Assembly (NCBI GenBank): GCA_029237815.1
Contig: JAQZBP010000003.1
Coordinates: forward strand, 248,001-312,000
Length of the DNA stretch: 64,000 nt
From: Moraxellaceae bacterium
Lineage (GTDB): Bacteria; Pseudomonadota; Gammaproteobacteria; Pseudomonadales; Moraxellaceae
Reading direction: 5' to 3'
Numbering within the stretch: the stretch's first letter is position 1; each line of letters opens with the position of its first letter. A model generated the notes under the pieces. The model was given only the letters and a program-made list of their open reading frames with translations. It was not told where the DNA came from and did not search any database. Below, piece after piece: positions 48,276-60,878 of the stretch. The position numbers and the translations under genes were made by a program.

Positions 48276-49199
48276 ATGGATCACAGCATCGTGTTCAGGG
48301 GTGAACTTCGCCAGGGCCTCACCGGCGAGGAAGTCCGCAGCAACCTCGCCCGACTGTTCAAGCTCGAGCCCGGCGCACAGCTCGACCGCCTTTTTTCGGG
48401 AAGGCCGGTAACCCTCAAGAAGGGGCTTAGTGCGGAACAGGCACAGAAATATGCGGATGGCCTGCTCCGCGCCGGCGCGGTGTGCGAGATCGTCAGCACG
48501 CGGACAGACGCGTCGCACGCCGCGGCTCGCCGGACGATCGCCACTTCCGCTGTGGCTCCCGTTGCCGCGACGGGTCTGGCAGGCCTGTCGCTGTTACCGG
48601 TGGAGAAGCCGGAACAGAAGGAAGCCGATCATGCGCCGATTCCCGCGCCGGCAATGGCGCGTCCCGCCTCTCCCTATGCGGTCAGCCCCGGTAGCCAGCG
48701 ACTGGAAACGCTCAGCGACAGCAATAATTCTGGAAGTGGCGCCAATGCCAGGGTTCCCGACGAGGCACGCGGGCTGAGCTGGGGAGGCTTCCTCATGAAC
48801 TGGATCTGGGGACCTTTCAACGGCAGCTATATCGCCCTGCTGTCCCTGGCGCCCATCATCGGTTTCTTCGTGCCCTTCTACCTGCTCTTCAAGGGCCGGG
48901 AGCTGGCCTGGCGGAACCGTCGCTGGGATAGCGTGGAGCACTTCAATCGGGTCCAGCGTCGCTGGGGGCTCGTCGGGCTGGTACTGGCCATCCTGGTGAC
49001 CTGGTATGTCGTCGGCGTGATGGACGATGTCCGGCAGGTCGGCGAGCGAGGGCTGGCTGCCGAGCCTGGCATGAGCGACAACGAGCTCGCAGCGCAACGC
49101 GAGCAGGAGCTGGCCAGGATCGATGACCCGGCGTTGCGGGAGCAGATGCGGGAATTCTACAAGGAGATGGATCGCATCCGGGCCAGCCAACAGCCCTGA
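48276..49199 (+). CDS. Unknown membrane protein between ruvC and ruvA
   Basis: A 307-residue protein. An N-terminal domain of about 75 residues (VFRGELRQGLTGEEVRSNLA, RLFSGRPVTLKKGL) recurs as a small module in various gammaproteobacterial membrane proteins. A Pro/Ala-rich linker follows, then two or three membrane segments (ALLSLAPIIGFFVPFYLLF; WGLVGLVLAILVTWYVVGV). The C-terminus is a charged helix. I cannot assign a function. AAGGA precedes the ATG. It interrupts the usual ruvCAB order. Confidence 0.75.
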   Translation: MDHSIVFRGELRQGLTGEEVRSNLARLFKLEPGAQLDRLFSGRPVTLKKGLSAEQAQKYADGLLRAGAVCEIVSTRTDASHAAARRTIATSAVAPVAATGLAGLSLLPVEKPEQKEADHAPIPAPAMARPASPYAVSPGSQRLETLSDSNNSGSGANARVPDEARGLSWGGFLMNWIWGPFNGSYIALLSLAPIIGFFVPFYLLFKGRELAWRNRRWDSVEHFNRVQRRWGLVGLVLAILVTWYVVGVMDDVRQVGERGLAAEPGMSDNELAAQREQELARIDDPALREQMREFYKEMDRIRASQQP

Positions 49200-49258
49200 A
49201 CCGTTCGGGTCCTCTACAGGCCCTGCACGCAGGACGACCATGGCGCCGCCCCCGCAAC

Positions 49259-49278
49259 TACTGTACAGGTAGCCAGTT
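49259..49278 (+). promoter_or_regulatory. Candidate LexA (SOS) box before ruvA
   Basis: TACTGTACAGGTAGCCAGTT resembles the LexA consensus TACTGT-N8-ACAGTA: a perfect left half and CAGT in the right half. ruvAB is SOS-induced in E. coli, so the position is sensible. It is about 120 bases before ruvA. Confidence 0.5.
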
Positions 49279-49399
49279 AACGGCCGCTGTGGTACTAATT
49301 CCCGCACATTTCCACAGCAGGACGCTGTCGGCCTCGAGGCCTCTCCGGCCTGCCCTCGCGCCGCAGCGCTCCCGCCAAATTCCGGAACCGAGAATCAAC

Positions 49400-49986
49400 G
49401 TGATCTCCCGCCTGCAGGGACAACTCATCGAGAAACAGCCCCCCGTCCTGGTCGTCGACATCCAGGGCGTGGGCTACGAGGTCGAGGCGCCGATGAGCAC
49501 CTTCTACAAGGTGACCCTCGGTGGCCCGGTCACGCTGTTCGTGCACCAGGTCGTGCGCGAAGACGCCCACCTGCTCTACGGTTTCGCGACGCGCGAAGAG
49601 CGCGACATGTTCCGCATGCTGCTCAAGGTGAACGGCGTCGGCCCCAAGATGGCGCTCGCCATCCTCTCGGGCATGGAAGCGGACGCCTTCGCGGCCTGCG
49701 TGCGCCAGAACGACGTGGCGACGCTGACCCGGATCCCCGGCGTCGGCAAGAAAACGGCGGAGCGGCTGGTGATGGAGCTACGCGACCGGGTCGGCGACGG
49801 ATCATCCGGCCTTCCCACCTTCGGCGGCGTCGAGCTCCCGGCCACGCCGGAACGGGATGCCATCACGGCGCTCATCGCCCTCGGCTACAAGGCTGCCGAG
49901 GCGGAGCGCGCGGTGGGCAGGATCAAGCTCGACAATGCCTCGGCGGAGGACCTGATCCGCCAGGCCCTTAAAGGAATGGTGAAGGC

Positions 49987-49990
<4 letters not shown>
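49400..49990 (+). CDS. ruvA: Holliday junction protein RuvA
   Basis: A 196-residue protein starting at GTG ([13 protein letters not shown]). The OB domain is followed by two helix-hairpin-helix motifs ([16 protein letters not shown] and [16 protein letters not shown]) and a C-terminal RuvB-contacting domain. Tetramers clamp the four-way junction and load RuvB. The stop overlaps the ruvB start (ATGA). Confidence 0.97.
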
Positions 49991-51041
<1,051 letters not shown>

Positions 51042-51045
<4 letters not shown>

Positions 51046-51482
51046 TGAGCCTGCAATTTCCCCTGCCCGAATTCCAATTTCCCATACGGGTTTACATTGA
51101 AGACACTGACGCCGGGGGTATCGTTTATTACGTTAACTACCTCAAGTTCATGGAGCGCGCACGTACCGAATTCCTGCGCGATCTCGGCTTCGAGCACTAC
51201 ATGAGCTCGGACGAGGACTTCATGTTCGTGGTACGGGGGGCGGAAATCCGTTATTTCCAGCCCGCGCGCATGGATGACGCGCTAACCGTAGTCGCCCAGG
51301 TCAAGTCCCTGGGCCGGGCATCGCTTGTGTTCACACAGGAGGTGAGGCGTGCCGACATAACTCTTGCCGCCGGGACCATTGATATCGCCTGCGTCAAGCG
51401 CTCCGACACAAAGCCGCGAGCGCTCCCCGAGCGATTGAAGGTTCTGCTCAAGCTTCGTTACGGACATGCCGGGGCAGTCTGA
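51042..51482 (+). CDS. ybgC: Tol-Pal acyl-CoA thioesterase YbgC
   Basis: A 146-residue hotdog-fold thioesterase. The catalytic region is [22 protein letters not shown], with the Asp of the family. It hydrolyses short or medium acyl-CoA and is the first gene of the tol-pal cluster. The start overlaps the ruvB stop. Confidence 0.95.
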
Positions 51483-51532
51483 CGCTGCTACGGCTGGTGA
51501 CGGCAACATAACGATCAACAGGGCTTCTCTCC

Positions 51533-52213
51533 ATGAATACCGTTCCTGACATGTCGGTCTGGCATCTCATCAGCAATGCCAGCCTGATCGTGCAATTTGT
51601 CATGCTGGTGCTCGTCGCCGCCTCGGTGTACTCCTGGACCATCATCTTCCAGCGCCGTGCCCTCTACTCCAACGCCCGCGGGCGCGCCGACAAGTTCGAC
51701 GAGGCCTTCTGGTCGGGCGGTGACCTGAACACCCTCTACGACCATGTGAGTCGCAACTCCAACCTGCAGGGCCAGGAAAACATCTTCCGTGCCGGCTTCA
51801 AGGAATTCCTCCGCCTGCGTGAAAAGGGCGCCGACGGCGACGCCGTCATGCAGGGCGTGTCGCGCGCCCTGCGCATCGCCCTGACCCAGGAGCAGACGCG
51901 CCTCGAACACAACCTGCCCTTCCTCGCCAGCGTGGGCTCGACCAGCCCTTATGTCGGCCTGTTCGGCACCGTGTGGGGCATCATGACCTCCTTCATCGGC
52001 TTGGCGAAGATGCAGCAGGCCACGCTGGCCGTCGTCGCGCCCGGTATCGCCGAAGCGCTCATCGCCACCGCCATGGGCCTCTTTGCCGCAATTCCCGCCG
52101 TGCTGGCCTACAACCGCTACGCCTCATCCAGCGAGTCGCTGCTCACCCGCTATGAAACGTTTGCGGACGAGTTCTCCAGCATCCTCCACCGCGAAGCGCA
52201 CTCACGTCAGTAA
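51533..52213 (+). CDS. tolQ: Tol-Pal proton channel TolQ
   Basis: A 226-residue ExbB/MotA-family protein with three membrane helices: LIVQFVMLVLVAASVYSW, GLFGTVWGIMTSFIGL and an Ala-rich third. With TolR it uses the proton gradient to energise TolA for outer-membrane constriction. Confidence 0.96.
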   Translation: MNTVPDMSVWHLISNASLIVQFVMLVLVAASVYSWTIIFQRRALYSNARGRADKFDEAFWSGGDLNTLYDHVSRNSNLQGQENIFRAGFKEFLRLREKGADGDAVMQGVSRALRIALTQEQTRLEHNLPFLASVGSTSPYVGLFGTVWGIMTSFIGLAKMQQATLAVVAPGIAEALIATAMGLFAAIPAVLAYNRYASSSESLLTRYETFADEFSSILHREAHSRQ

Positions 52214-52228
52214 GGCGGGCCCGTCACC

Positions 52229-52669
52229 ATGGAAAGAACGTTTCGTCGCGAACGCCGCAAGCCCGTGTCCGAAATGAACGTCGTGCCTTATATCGACGTC
52301 ATGCTCGTGCTGCTGGTCATTTTCATGGTCACCGCACCCATGCTCACGCAGGGCGTGAAGGTGGAACTCCCCAAGGCAGTCACCGACAACCTGCCCCTGA
52401 AGAACCGCGACCCCATCATCATTTCCATCAAGGAAGATGGCTCCTACTGGCTGAAGCAGGGAAACAAGCCCGATCGCCGCGTGGCCCCTGACAGCCTGAA
52501 GGACACCTTGACCGAGGCAATGCACGCGACACCGGATGCGCCAGTACTCGTGAACGGGGACAGCCGTGTCAGTTACGGCGTCGTCATCACGCTGATGGCC
52601 AGGATGCAGAAAGCCGGTGTTCCCAATGTTGGCCTCCTGACGCAGGCGGAAAGGGATGCTTCACGCTGA
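52229..52669 (+). CDS. tolR: Tol-Pal protein TolR
   Basis: A 146-residue ExbD-type protein. The membrane helix carries the proton-binding Asp in VVPYIDVMLVLLVIF, followed by a periplasmic domain. It forms the stator/motor with TolQ. The stop overlaps the tolA start by 14 bases. Confidence 0.96.
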   Translation: MERTFRRERRKPVSEMNVVPYIDVMLVLLVIFMVTAPMLTQGVKVELPKAVTDNLPLKNRDPIIISIKEDGSYWLKQGNKPDRRVAPDSLKDTLTEAMHATPDAPVLVNGDSRVSYGVVITLMARMQKAGVPNVGLLTQAERDASR

Positions 52670-53453
52670 AGAACGCCAGCCGCCCATTGACGCGGCCAGG
52701 GGCTCACTCCGGAAATCCATCGGCCTGCACATAGCCGTGCTGGGACTTGTGGCCGGACTGCCCTATCTGCACAAGCCGCCCAAGGTCGAAGAGCCCCTGG
52801 CCATGCAGGCCGTGCTTGTCGAGCAGCCGGATAGTCCCGCGCAAAAGGTGGTCGAGCCCCCGGTGGAAGTGCCGCCAGAGGTGCCTGAGCCGCCGCAGAT
52901 CACGGAGCCGGAAAAAATCGTCGCCCCGGAGCCGGTGACAGAACCGCCGAAGATCGCCCTGCCCAAGGCACCGGAGAAGCCCAAAGCGCCGGAAAAGAAG
53001 CCGGAAGCGGCAAAGCCGCTGCTCAAGAAACCCTTGCTGAACCCTGCGGAGATGGATCCCGAGATGGCCGCCATGAGACGCGAGCTTCAACGAGCAGAGA
53101 TGATGCAGCAGATGCAGCAGGACATGGCAAAGAGCGCGAGCACAGTGAAGGTTTCCGCCAATGCCGCCATCATTGACCAGTATCGCGGCCTGATCACACA
53201 GCGCGTTGAAAACAAATGGACCCGCCCGCTATCGGCCCGCGCCGGAATGACGGTCACGCTGCGCATAAGCATTCTGCCGGGGGGAGAAGTAGCGAATGTG
53301 GTGCCGGTAGGCAGCAGCGGCGACACGGCCTTCGACATGAGCGCCGTGGAGGCTGTGCGTAGTGCCAGCCCGTTGCCCGTCCCCAGCGACGTTGCCGTGT
53401 TCAACCAGAGCTTCCGCAACTTTGTCATCAAATTCAGCCCCAAGGACCTGTGA
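52656..53453 (+). CDS. tolA: Tol-Pal protein TolA (short form)
   Basis: A 265-residue protein, shorter than the roughly 420-residue E. coli TolA. An N-terminal membrane helix (IGLHIAVLGLVAGLPYL) is followed by a Pro/Glu/Lys-rich linker in place of the long Ala-rich helix, and a C-terminal TonB-like domain (RVENKWTRPLSARAGMTV). It links the TolQR motor to Pal and TolB. The start lies inside tolR behind GGAAAGGG. Confidence 0.92.
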   Translation: MLHAEERQPPIDAARGSLRKSIGLHIAVLGLVAGLPYLHKPPKVEEPLAMQAVLVEQPDSPAQKVVEPPVEVPPEVPEPPQITEPEKIVAPEPVTEPPKIALPKAPEKPKAPEKKPEAAKPLLKKPLLNPAEMDPEMAAMRRELQRAEMMQQMQQDMAKSASTVKVSANAAIIDQYRGLITQRVENKWTRPLSARAGMTVTLRISILPGGEVANVVPVGSSGDTAFDMSAVEAVRSASPLPVPSDVAVFNQSFRNFVIKFSPKDL

Positions 53454-54736
53454 TGATCCGCTCCCTCCTGCTCAGCCTGCTGCTCCTGTCCGCGTTCGCC
53501 CGGGCCGAACTCGTGATCGAGATCACTCGCGGCGCTGACGACGCAATCCCCATCGCGATCGTGCCCTTCGCCGGCGTACAGCCGCAGAAAAGCGACGCCA
53601 TTGCCGACATCGTGCGTGCCGACCTGGAGCGCAGCGGGCGCTTCAAACCCCTGGCCGAAGCGAAGCTGCCGGTCCGTCCCTCGTCTGGAGGCCAGGTCCT
53701 TTACAACGAGTGGCGCGATTCAGGCGCCAAATTCCTGCTGATCGGTTCGGTCACCGCTACCGCCGACCAGCGTTACGAAATCCGCTTCGAGCTGTTCAGC
53801 ATGGATCGGCAGGTCCGCATTCTTGGCGAGAAGCTCACCGTGAGCGCGGCACAGTGGCGCGACAGCGCCCACTTCATCAGTGACAAGGTATTCGAGGCCA
53901 TCACGGGCGTGAAGGGTGCATTCTCCACGCGCATCGTCTACGTCAACCAGTACAAGCAGAACGGCAAGCCCCGCTACCGTCTGGAGCTGGCGGATGCCGA
54001 TGGACAGCGCCCGCTGACCATCCTGGACTCCTCGGAGCCCATCCTTTCGCCAAGCTGGTCACCCGATGGCAAGCGGATTGCGTACGTGTCGTTCGAAAGC
54101 AGCCGACCCGCTATCTACCTGCAGACGATCACCACCCGTGAACGGCAGAAGCTGGCCAGCTTCCCCGGATTGAACGGCGCCCCCTCCTGGTCACCCGACG
54201 GAACACGTATGGCGCTGACACTCTCCCGTGACGGCAATCCTGAAATCTATGTCATGGATATCGCTAGCAAGGAACTCACACGTCTCACCAATCACTACTC
54301 GATTGATACCGAGCCACGCTGGATGCCTGACGGAAAAGGGCTGATTTTTACCTCTGACCGAAGCGGAAATGCACAGATCTATCGCCTGGGCCTCGACGAC
54401 AAGAGCGTCAAGCGCCTCACCTTTGAAGGTAACTACAACGGCAGGGCGGACATCAGCGCCAATGGTCGCTACCTCGCCTTCGTCCACCGCGAGAAGGGGC
54501 AGCGCTTCCAGATTGCCGTGCAGGATCTCCAGACCCAGGTGCTGACCATCATCACGCAGACGCCACAGGACGAAAGCCCCAGCTTCTCGCCCAACGGCAC
54601 GCAACTGGTCTACGCGACGCGCCGCGGGAAATACGGTGAGCTCGGCATTGCCTCGGTCGACGGTCGCTTCCAGGTGCGCCTGCCGGCGCAGCTTGGAGAA
54701 GTCCGCGAACCGGCCTGGTCGCCGTATCTGAGATAA
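53453..54736 (+). CDS. tolB: Tol-Pal periplasmic protein TolB
   Basis: A 427-residue protein with signal peptide (IRSLLLSLLLLSAFARA), an N-terminal alpha/beta domain and a C-terminal six-blade beta-propeller with repeated SPSWSPDGKRIAYVS-type blades. It binds Pal and is displaced by TolA. I use the ATG sharing a base with the tolA stop; a GTG three bases earlier is possible. Confidence 0.97.
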   Translation: MIRSLLLSLLLLSAFARAELVIEITRGADDAIPIAIVPFAGVQPQKSDAIADIVRADLERSGRFKPLAEAKLPVRPSSGGQVLYNEWRDSGAKFLLIGSVTATADQRYEIRFELFSMDRQVRILGEKLTVSAAQWRDSAHFISDKVFEAITGVKGAFSTRIVYVNQYKQNGKPRYRLELADADGQRPLTILDSSEPILSPSWSPDGKRIAYVSFESSRPAIYLQTITTRERQKLASFPGLNGAPSWSPDGTRMALTLSRDGNPEIYVMDIASKELTRLTNHYSIDTEPRWMPDGKGLIFTSDRSGNAQIYRLGLDDKSVKRLTFEGNYNGRADISANGRYLAFVHREKGQRFQIAVQDLQTQVLTIITQTPQDESPSFSPNGTQLVYATRRGKYGELGIASVDGRFQVRLPAQLGEVREPAWSPYLR

Positions 54737-54883
54737 GCCCGGGCGCCGGCAGCTCCGCTGCCAGCCCGGCAATGCATACCGGTTCGGGTACAGCCGCGAT
54801 GGATCGCCATGCTGTAGCCGGACTGATTACCCAGGAGTGAGAGCCTTTCTGTCTGCACCGTCTTTCGACAAGGAGAACAAACC

Positions 54884-55447
54884 ATGCAGATTTCCCGCAC
54901 TACCAAGATTCCGGCAGTCCTGCTCCTGATACTGGGCCTCGCTGCCTGTACCACCAACAAATCCGGCAACGGTGGTGCTGATGGAGCCGCAGGAGGCGCC
55001 GACGGGGCGGGAGGCGCCAGCACCGCGGCAGGAGCCACAGGTAACGGCGTGGACAGCCAGGCGCTGGGCGGCGCCAACGGTGGCGCAGGCAGCGCAGGGG
55101 CACCGCTCTCCGTTCGTGTTTTCCGCTTTGACTACGACAGCGCCGACGTACAGCCCGGCGACTACAATGCGCTCAAGGCCCACGCCCAATACCTGAAGAG
55201 CACGCCCTCGGCCAGGATCATCGTCGGTGGGCACACCGATGAGCGCGGGACCCGTGAATACAACATGGCCCTCGGCGAGCGCCGGGCGAAGTCGGTCGCG
55301 GCCTTCCTCTCCAGCAATGGTGCACAGGCAACCCAGCTCGAGGTCGTGAGCTACGGTGAGGAAAAGCCCGTCAGCACGGGCGAGTCCGAGTCTGCCTGGG
55401 CGGAAAATCGCCGGGTTGAGCTGAATTACACGGCAGGCCGCCCCTGA
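54884..55447 (+). CDS. pal: Peptidoglycan-associated lipoprotein Pal
   Basis: A 187-residue outer-membrane lipoprotein. The lipobox is LAAC near residue 22. A long Gly/Ala-rich linker (about 27-75) is unusual for its repetitiveness. The OmpA-like domain includes GGHTDERGTREYN and the peptidoglycan-binding Asp/Arg. It ties the outer membrane to the wall. The gene that usually follows (cpoB) is displaced by a 4.4-kb insertion. Confidence 0.96.
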   Translation: MQISRTTKIPAVLLLILGLAACTTNKSGNGGADGAAGGADGAGGASTAAGATGNGVDSQALGGANGGAGSAGAPLSVRVFRFDYDSADVQPGDYNALKAHAQYLKSTPSARIIVGGHTDERGTREYNMALGERRAKSVAAFLSSNGAQATQLEVVSYGEEKPVSTGESESAWAENRRVELNYTAGRP

Positions 55448-55622
55448 AGCCGGCTACGCCCCGGCCTCTTCACGGCAGCAAGACTGCCACTCTCCCGACT
55501 GCCTGTAGCGCATGGACGCGGTACATCCGGAACATCGGGAGAGAAGCCAAAGCGTTGTCGCCGCAAATGATCTGCAACGCGACAGCAGTCGAACGGCATT
55601 GGATGCATAGGGAGATGCGATC

Positions 55623-56348
55623 ATGCCTGCTCACCCGCTTCCGGTGGTACGCGCCCCCCGGCGTGGCCCTGGCCATGAACAGCCACCGGACCTGGATCCG
55701 TCAACGCCCGCACCGATGCCTTCCAGGGACGAAGCCAGGTGCTGCCACTCCTACCTCATCCAGGGAAAAGGCATCCATGCGGACCTCAAGCTGCTGAACC
55801 GAGGCGGCAGGCTATGGGTGATCAAGGACTTCGCCCTGCGCTCCTGGTGGATTCGCTGGACCATCGGGCTCTGGCTCATCCACCGCGAGGTGTCGGCCTT
55901 GCGCAAGCTGAAGGGCATTGCCGGCATTCCACAGCCCGCAGGTCGAATCGATCGCTTTGCGCTCGCCTATCCCTATGCGGATGGAAGTACGCTGGAGCGC
56001 ACGTCGCCAAAGGATCTCACCGCCGACTTCTTCACCGCCTATGAATCGTTGCTGGAGGCCATGCATGCACGCGGAGTCGTGCACCTGAACCTGGGCAGCG
56101 GCGCCAACGTCCTGGTCACGCCTGCCCAGCGACCGGTCCTGATTGATTTCCAGTCCCACGTCTCACTCCCGCGCTGGCTATTTCGTCTGGGCAATCAACT
56201 GGAGTGGTTAGATTTCAGGAGCTTCAATACCTTCTGGAACCGCTACCTGCTGGAGCAGTTGCGCATGGAAGAGCAGCGTCAGCGCCCAGGTAATGCTTGC
56301 CCTCCCCCCGCCCGGGCAATCCCAGCGTCCTTACAGCCGCACAGGTAG
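55623..56348 (+). CDS. Kinase-fold protein with altered catalytic loop
   Basis: A 241-residue protein of the RIO/Kdo-kinase-like protein-kinase fold. Matching elements are Lys68 (WVIKDF), Glu89 (HREVSAL), the catalytic loop HLNLGSGANVL at 154-164 and Asp175 in LIDFQS, the metal-binding DFG position. The usual catalytic Asp is Asn156, so it may be a pseudokinase or use another base. It could be soluble or membrane-attached, with a hydrophobic WWIRWTIGLWLI patch. GGGAG eight bases upstream sets the start. It precedes a CHASE2 kinase and a PP2C phosphatase. Confidence 0.7.
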   Translation: MPAHPLPVVRAPRRGPGHEQPPDLDPSTPAPMPSRDEARCCHSYLIQGKGIHADLKLLNRGGRLWVIKDFALRSWWIRWTIGLWLIHREVSALRKLKGIAGIPQPAGRIDRFALAYPYADGSTLERTSPKDLTADFFTAYESLLEAMHARGVVHLNLGSGANVLVTPAQRPVLIDFQSHVSLPRWLFRLGNQLEWLDFRSFNTFWNRYLLEQLRMEEQRQRPGNACPPPARAIPASLQPHR

Positions 56349-56442
56349 TACTTCTGCCTTGTGTGCCGCCCTGTGCTTCTGCTAGAAGTCTCGGCAGTTT
56401 CCCGGCTCTTCGGGCATTCTGTCTTTCTTCTGCGGGGGTCAC

Positions 56443-59028
<2,586 letters not shown>

Positions 59029-59091
59029 GCCCGGCCCCTCCCTCCCCGCGCGGGGAGGGAACCCGACAAGAAGAGGAGCATCAGGCGCCCG

Positions 59092-59808
59092 ATGAAATCC
59101 CCGACCTTCGCTGGCAGTACCGACACAGGCCGGCAGCGCGACCACAATGAAGATGCCTACGCCCTTGCGCCCGAGCTCGGCATTGCCGTGCTTGCCGACG
59201 GCATGGGCGGCCACAACGCAGGCGAAGTCGCCAGCGAGATGGCCATCGGCACCACCATTTCCATCCTGAGCCAGACCCAGGGCCTAGGCGCCCGCGACCG
59301 CCTCGAAACCGCCATTCAGGCGGCCCACGCCGGCATCCGCGAAAAGGCCGCGATTTCCAGCCGCTACCATGGCATGGGCACCACCGTCGTGGCCGTGCTG
59401 GTCGACGGGGATACGCTTGCCGTGGGGCATGTCGGCGATTCACGGCTCTATCGCCTGCGCAAGGGCGAACTCGCCGCGCTCACGCGCGACCACTCGCTGC
59501 TGCAGGAGTTCATCGACAAGGGGTTGTACACACCCGAGGAAGCCCGCGAGAAAGTCGCGCGCAACATCCTCACCCAGGCGCTCGGCCTCGAGGAAAGTGT
59601 CCGGGTCGACATCGGCGAATTTCCGCTGCAGGCCGGCGACCGCTACCTGCTCTGCTCCGATGGGCTCTACGAGATGGTCAGCGACAGCGAGATCGCCGCC
59701 CTGCTCGGCCGCCGCATGCCGCTGGCCGACATCTGCACGGCGCTGACGGAGCTGGCCAATGCCAAGGGCGGCAAGGACAACATCACGGTGGTCGTGATCG
59801 ACACCTGA
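59092..59808 (+). CDS. PP2C-family serine/threonine phosphatase
   Basis: A 238-residue Stp1/PrpC-type phosphatase with all motifs: DHNEDAYAL, ADGMGGHNAGEVAS, VGDSRLYRLR, CSDGLYEMVSDSEI and GGKDNITVVV (metal-binding Asp). It follows the kinase by 63 bases and likely reverses its phosphorylation. Soluble, cytoplasmic, of full family length. Confidence 0.95.
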   Translation: MKSPTFAGSTDTGRQRDHNEDAYALAPELGIAVLADGMGGHNAGEVASEMAIGTTISILSQTQGLGARDRLETAIQAAHAGIREKAAISSRYHGMGTTVVAVLVDGDTLAVGHVGDSRLYRLRKGELAALTRDHSLLQEFIDKGLYTPEEAREKVARNILTQALGLEESVRVDIGEFPLQAGDRYLLCSDGLYEMVSDSEIAALLGRRMPLADICTALTELANAKGGKDNITVVVIDT

Positions 59809-59898
59809 TTGCCGCGCGGATTAAAAAACGCTCAACAGACGAGCCGGGATTTTTCACGCAGAATCCCCTCCTCACCCGTGATCACCCGAGTACGCCAC

Positions 59899-60822
59899 AT
59901 GAACCGCCTCCCATTTGCCGCCCTGTCCCTGCTGCTGACCGCGGTTACCGGGGCCCACGCCGAGATCGCCATCGAGGAGCGCTCGCTGAGCGCCCCGACC
60001 CGCCCCGCAGCCGCAGCCGCAGCCACAGCATCTGCCGCTCCCGCTACCGGCGCTGCGTCCGCCGGCGGTGCCGCGACCGGCAGCAATGCCCTCTGGGACC
60101 AGTACCAGCAGTTGCAGCAGCTGCAACAGCAACTGGGCCAGCTCCAGGGCATGGTGGAACAGCAGGGCTTCCTGATCGAAAAACTGCAGAACGACCTGCG
60201 CATCCGCTACACCGACCTCGACCAGCGCCTTACCGCCCAGCAGGAAATGCAGCAGCAGGCTGGTGGCGCCGCAGCCGCACTGCCTGCCGACCCTGCCGGC
60301 GCGGCACCGGCGGGCGGAGGCACGGCGACCGGCACCACTGTCGAAGAGGAAAAACGCGCCTATCTCGCCGCCTACGACACCTTCCGTGCCGGCGGCCCCG
60401 ACAAGGCCATCCCGCCGATGCTGGCATTCGTGAAGCGCTATCCGCACTCGTCCTTCACCCCCGGCGCCTACTACTGGCTGGGCGAGTTCTACCTGAATGC
60501 CAGCACGCCGGACCCTGATGCCGCGCAGAAGCAGTTCGACATGGTGCTGAAGGAATACCCCAACAGCCCCAAGGCCGCCGCCGCGCTCTACAAGACGGCC
60601 GCGATCCTGGACCTGCGCGGCAAGACGGCCGATGCCCGGCAGAAGATGCTGGAGCTGAAGTCGAAGTATCCGCAGAGCCCGGAGGCCGGCCTGGCCGACA
60701 ATTATCTCCAAGCCCTGGAAGCCGCCAGCGCCCCGGCACCGGCGCCCAAGGCCGCACCGAAGGCCGCCGCCAAACCGGCCGCCAAGGCCAAGGCCTCCAG
60801 CAAGGTCACCAAGAAAAACTAA
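59899..60822 (+). CDS. cpoB: Cell division coordinator CpoB (YbgF)
   Basis: A 307-residue periplasmic protein. The signal peptide (RLPFAALSLLLTAVTGAHA) is followed by an Ala-rich linker, a trimeric coiled coil (LQQLQQQLGQLQGMVEQQG), three TPR repeats (about 165-285) and a Lys/Ala-rich tail. It links PBP1B activity to Tol constriction. Normally next to pal; here it follows the inserted kinase-phosphatase cassette. Confidence 0.94.
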   Translation: MNRLPFAALSLLLTAVTGAHAEIAIEERSLSAPTRPAAAAAATASAAPATGAASAGGAATGSNALWDQYQQLQQLQQQLGQLQGMVEQQGFLIEKLQNDLRIRYTDLDQRLTAQQEMQQQAGGAAAALPADPAGAAPAGGGTATGTTVEEEKRAYLAAYDTFRAGGPDKAIPPMLAFVKRYPHSSFTPGAYYWLGEFYLNASTPDPDAAQKQFDMVLKEYPNSPKAAAALYKTAAILDLRGKTADARQKMLELKSKYPQSPEAGLADNYLQALEAASAPAPAPKAAPKAAAKPAAKAKASSKVTKKN

Positions 60823-60878
60823 GCCTCCCCGGGAGCCCTGCGATAGAATGACGGCCCTTTTTCAGCCGTCATTCCGTC

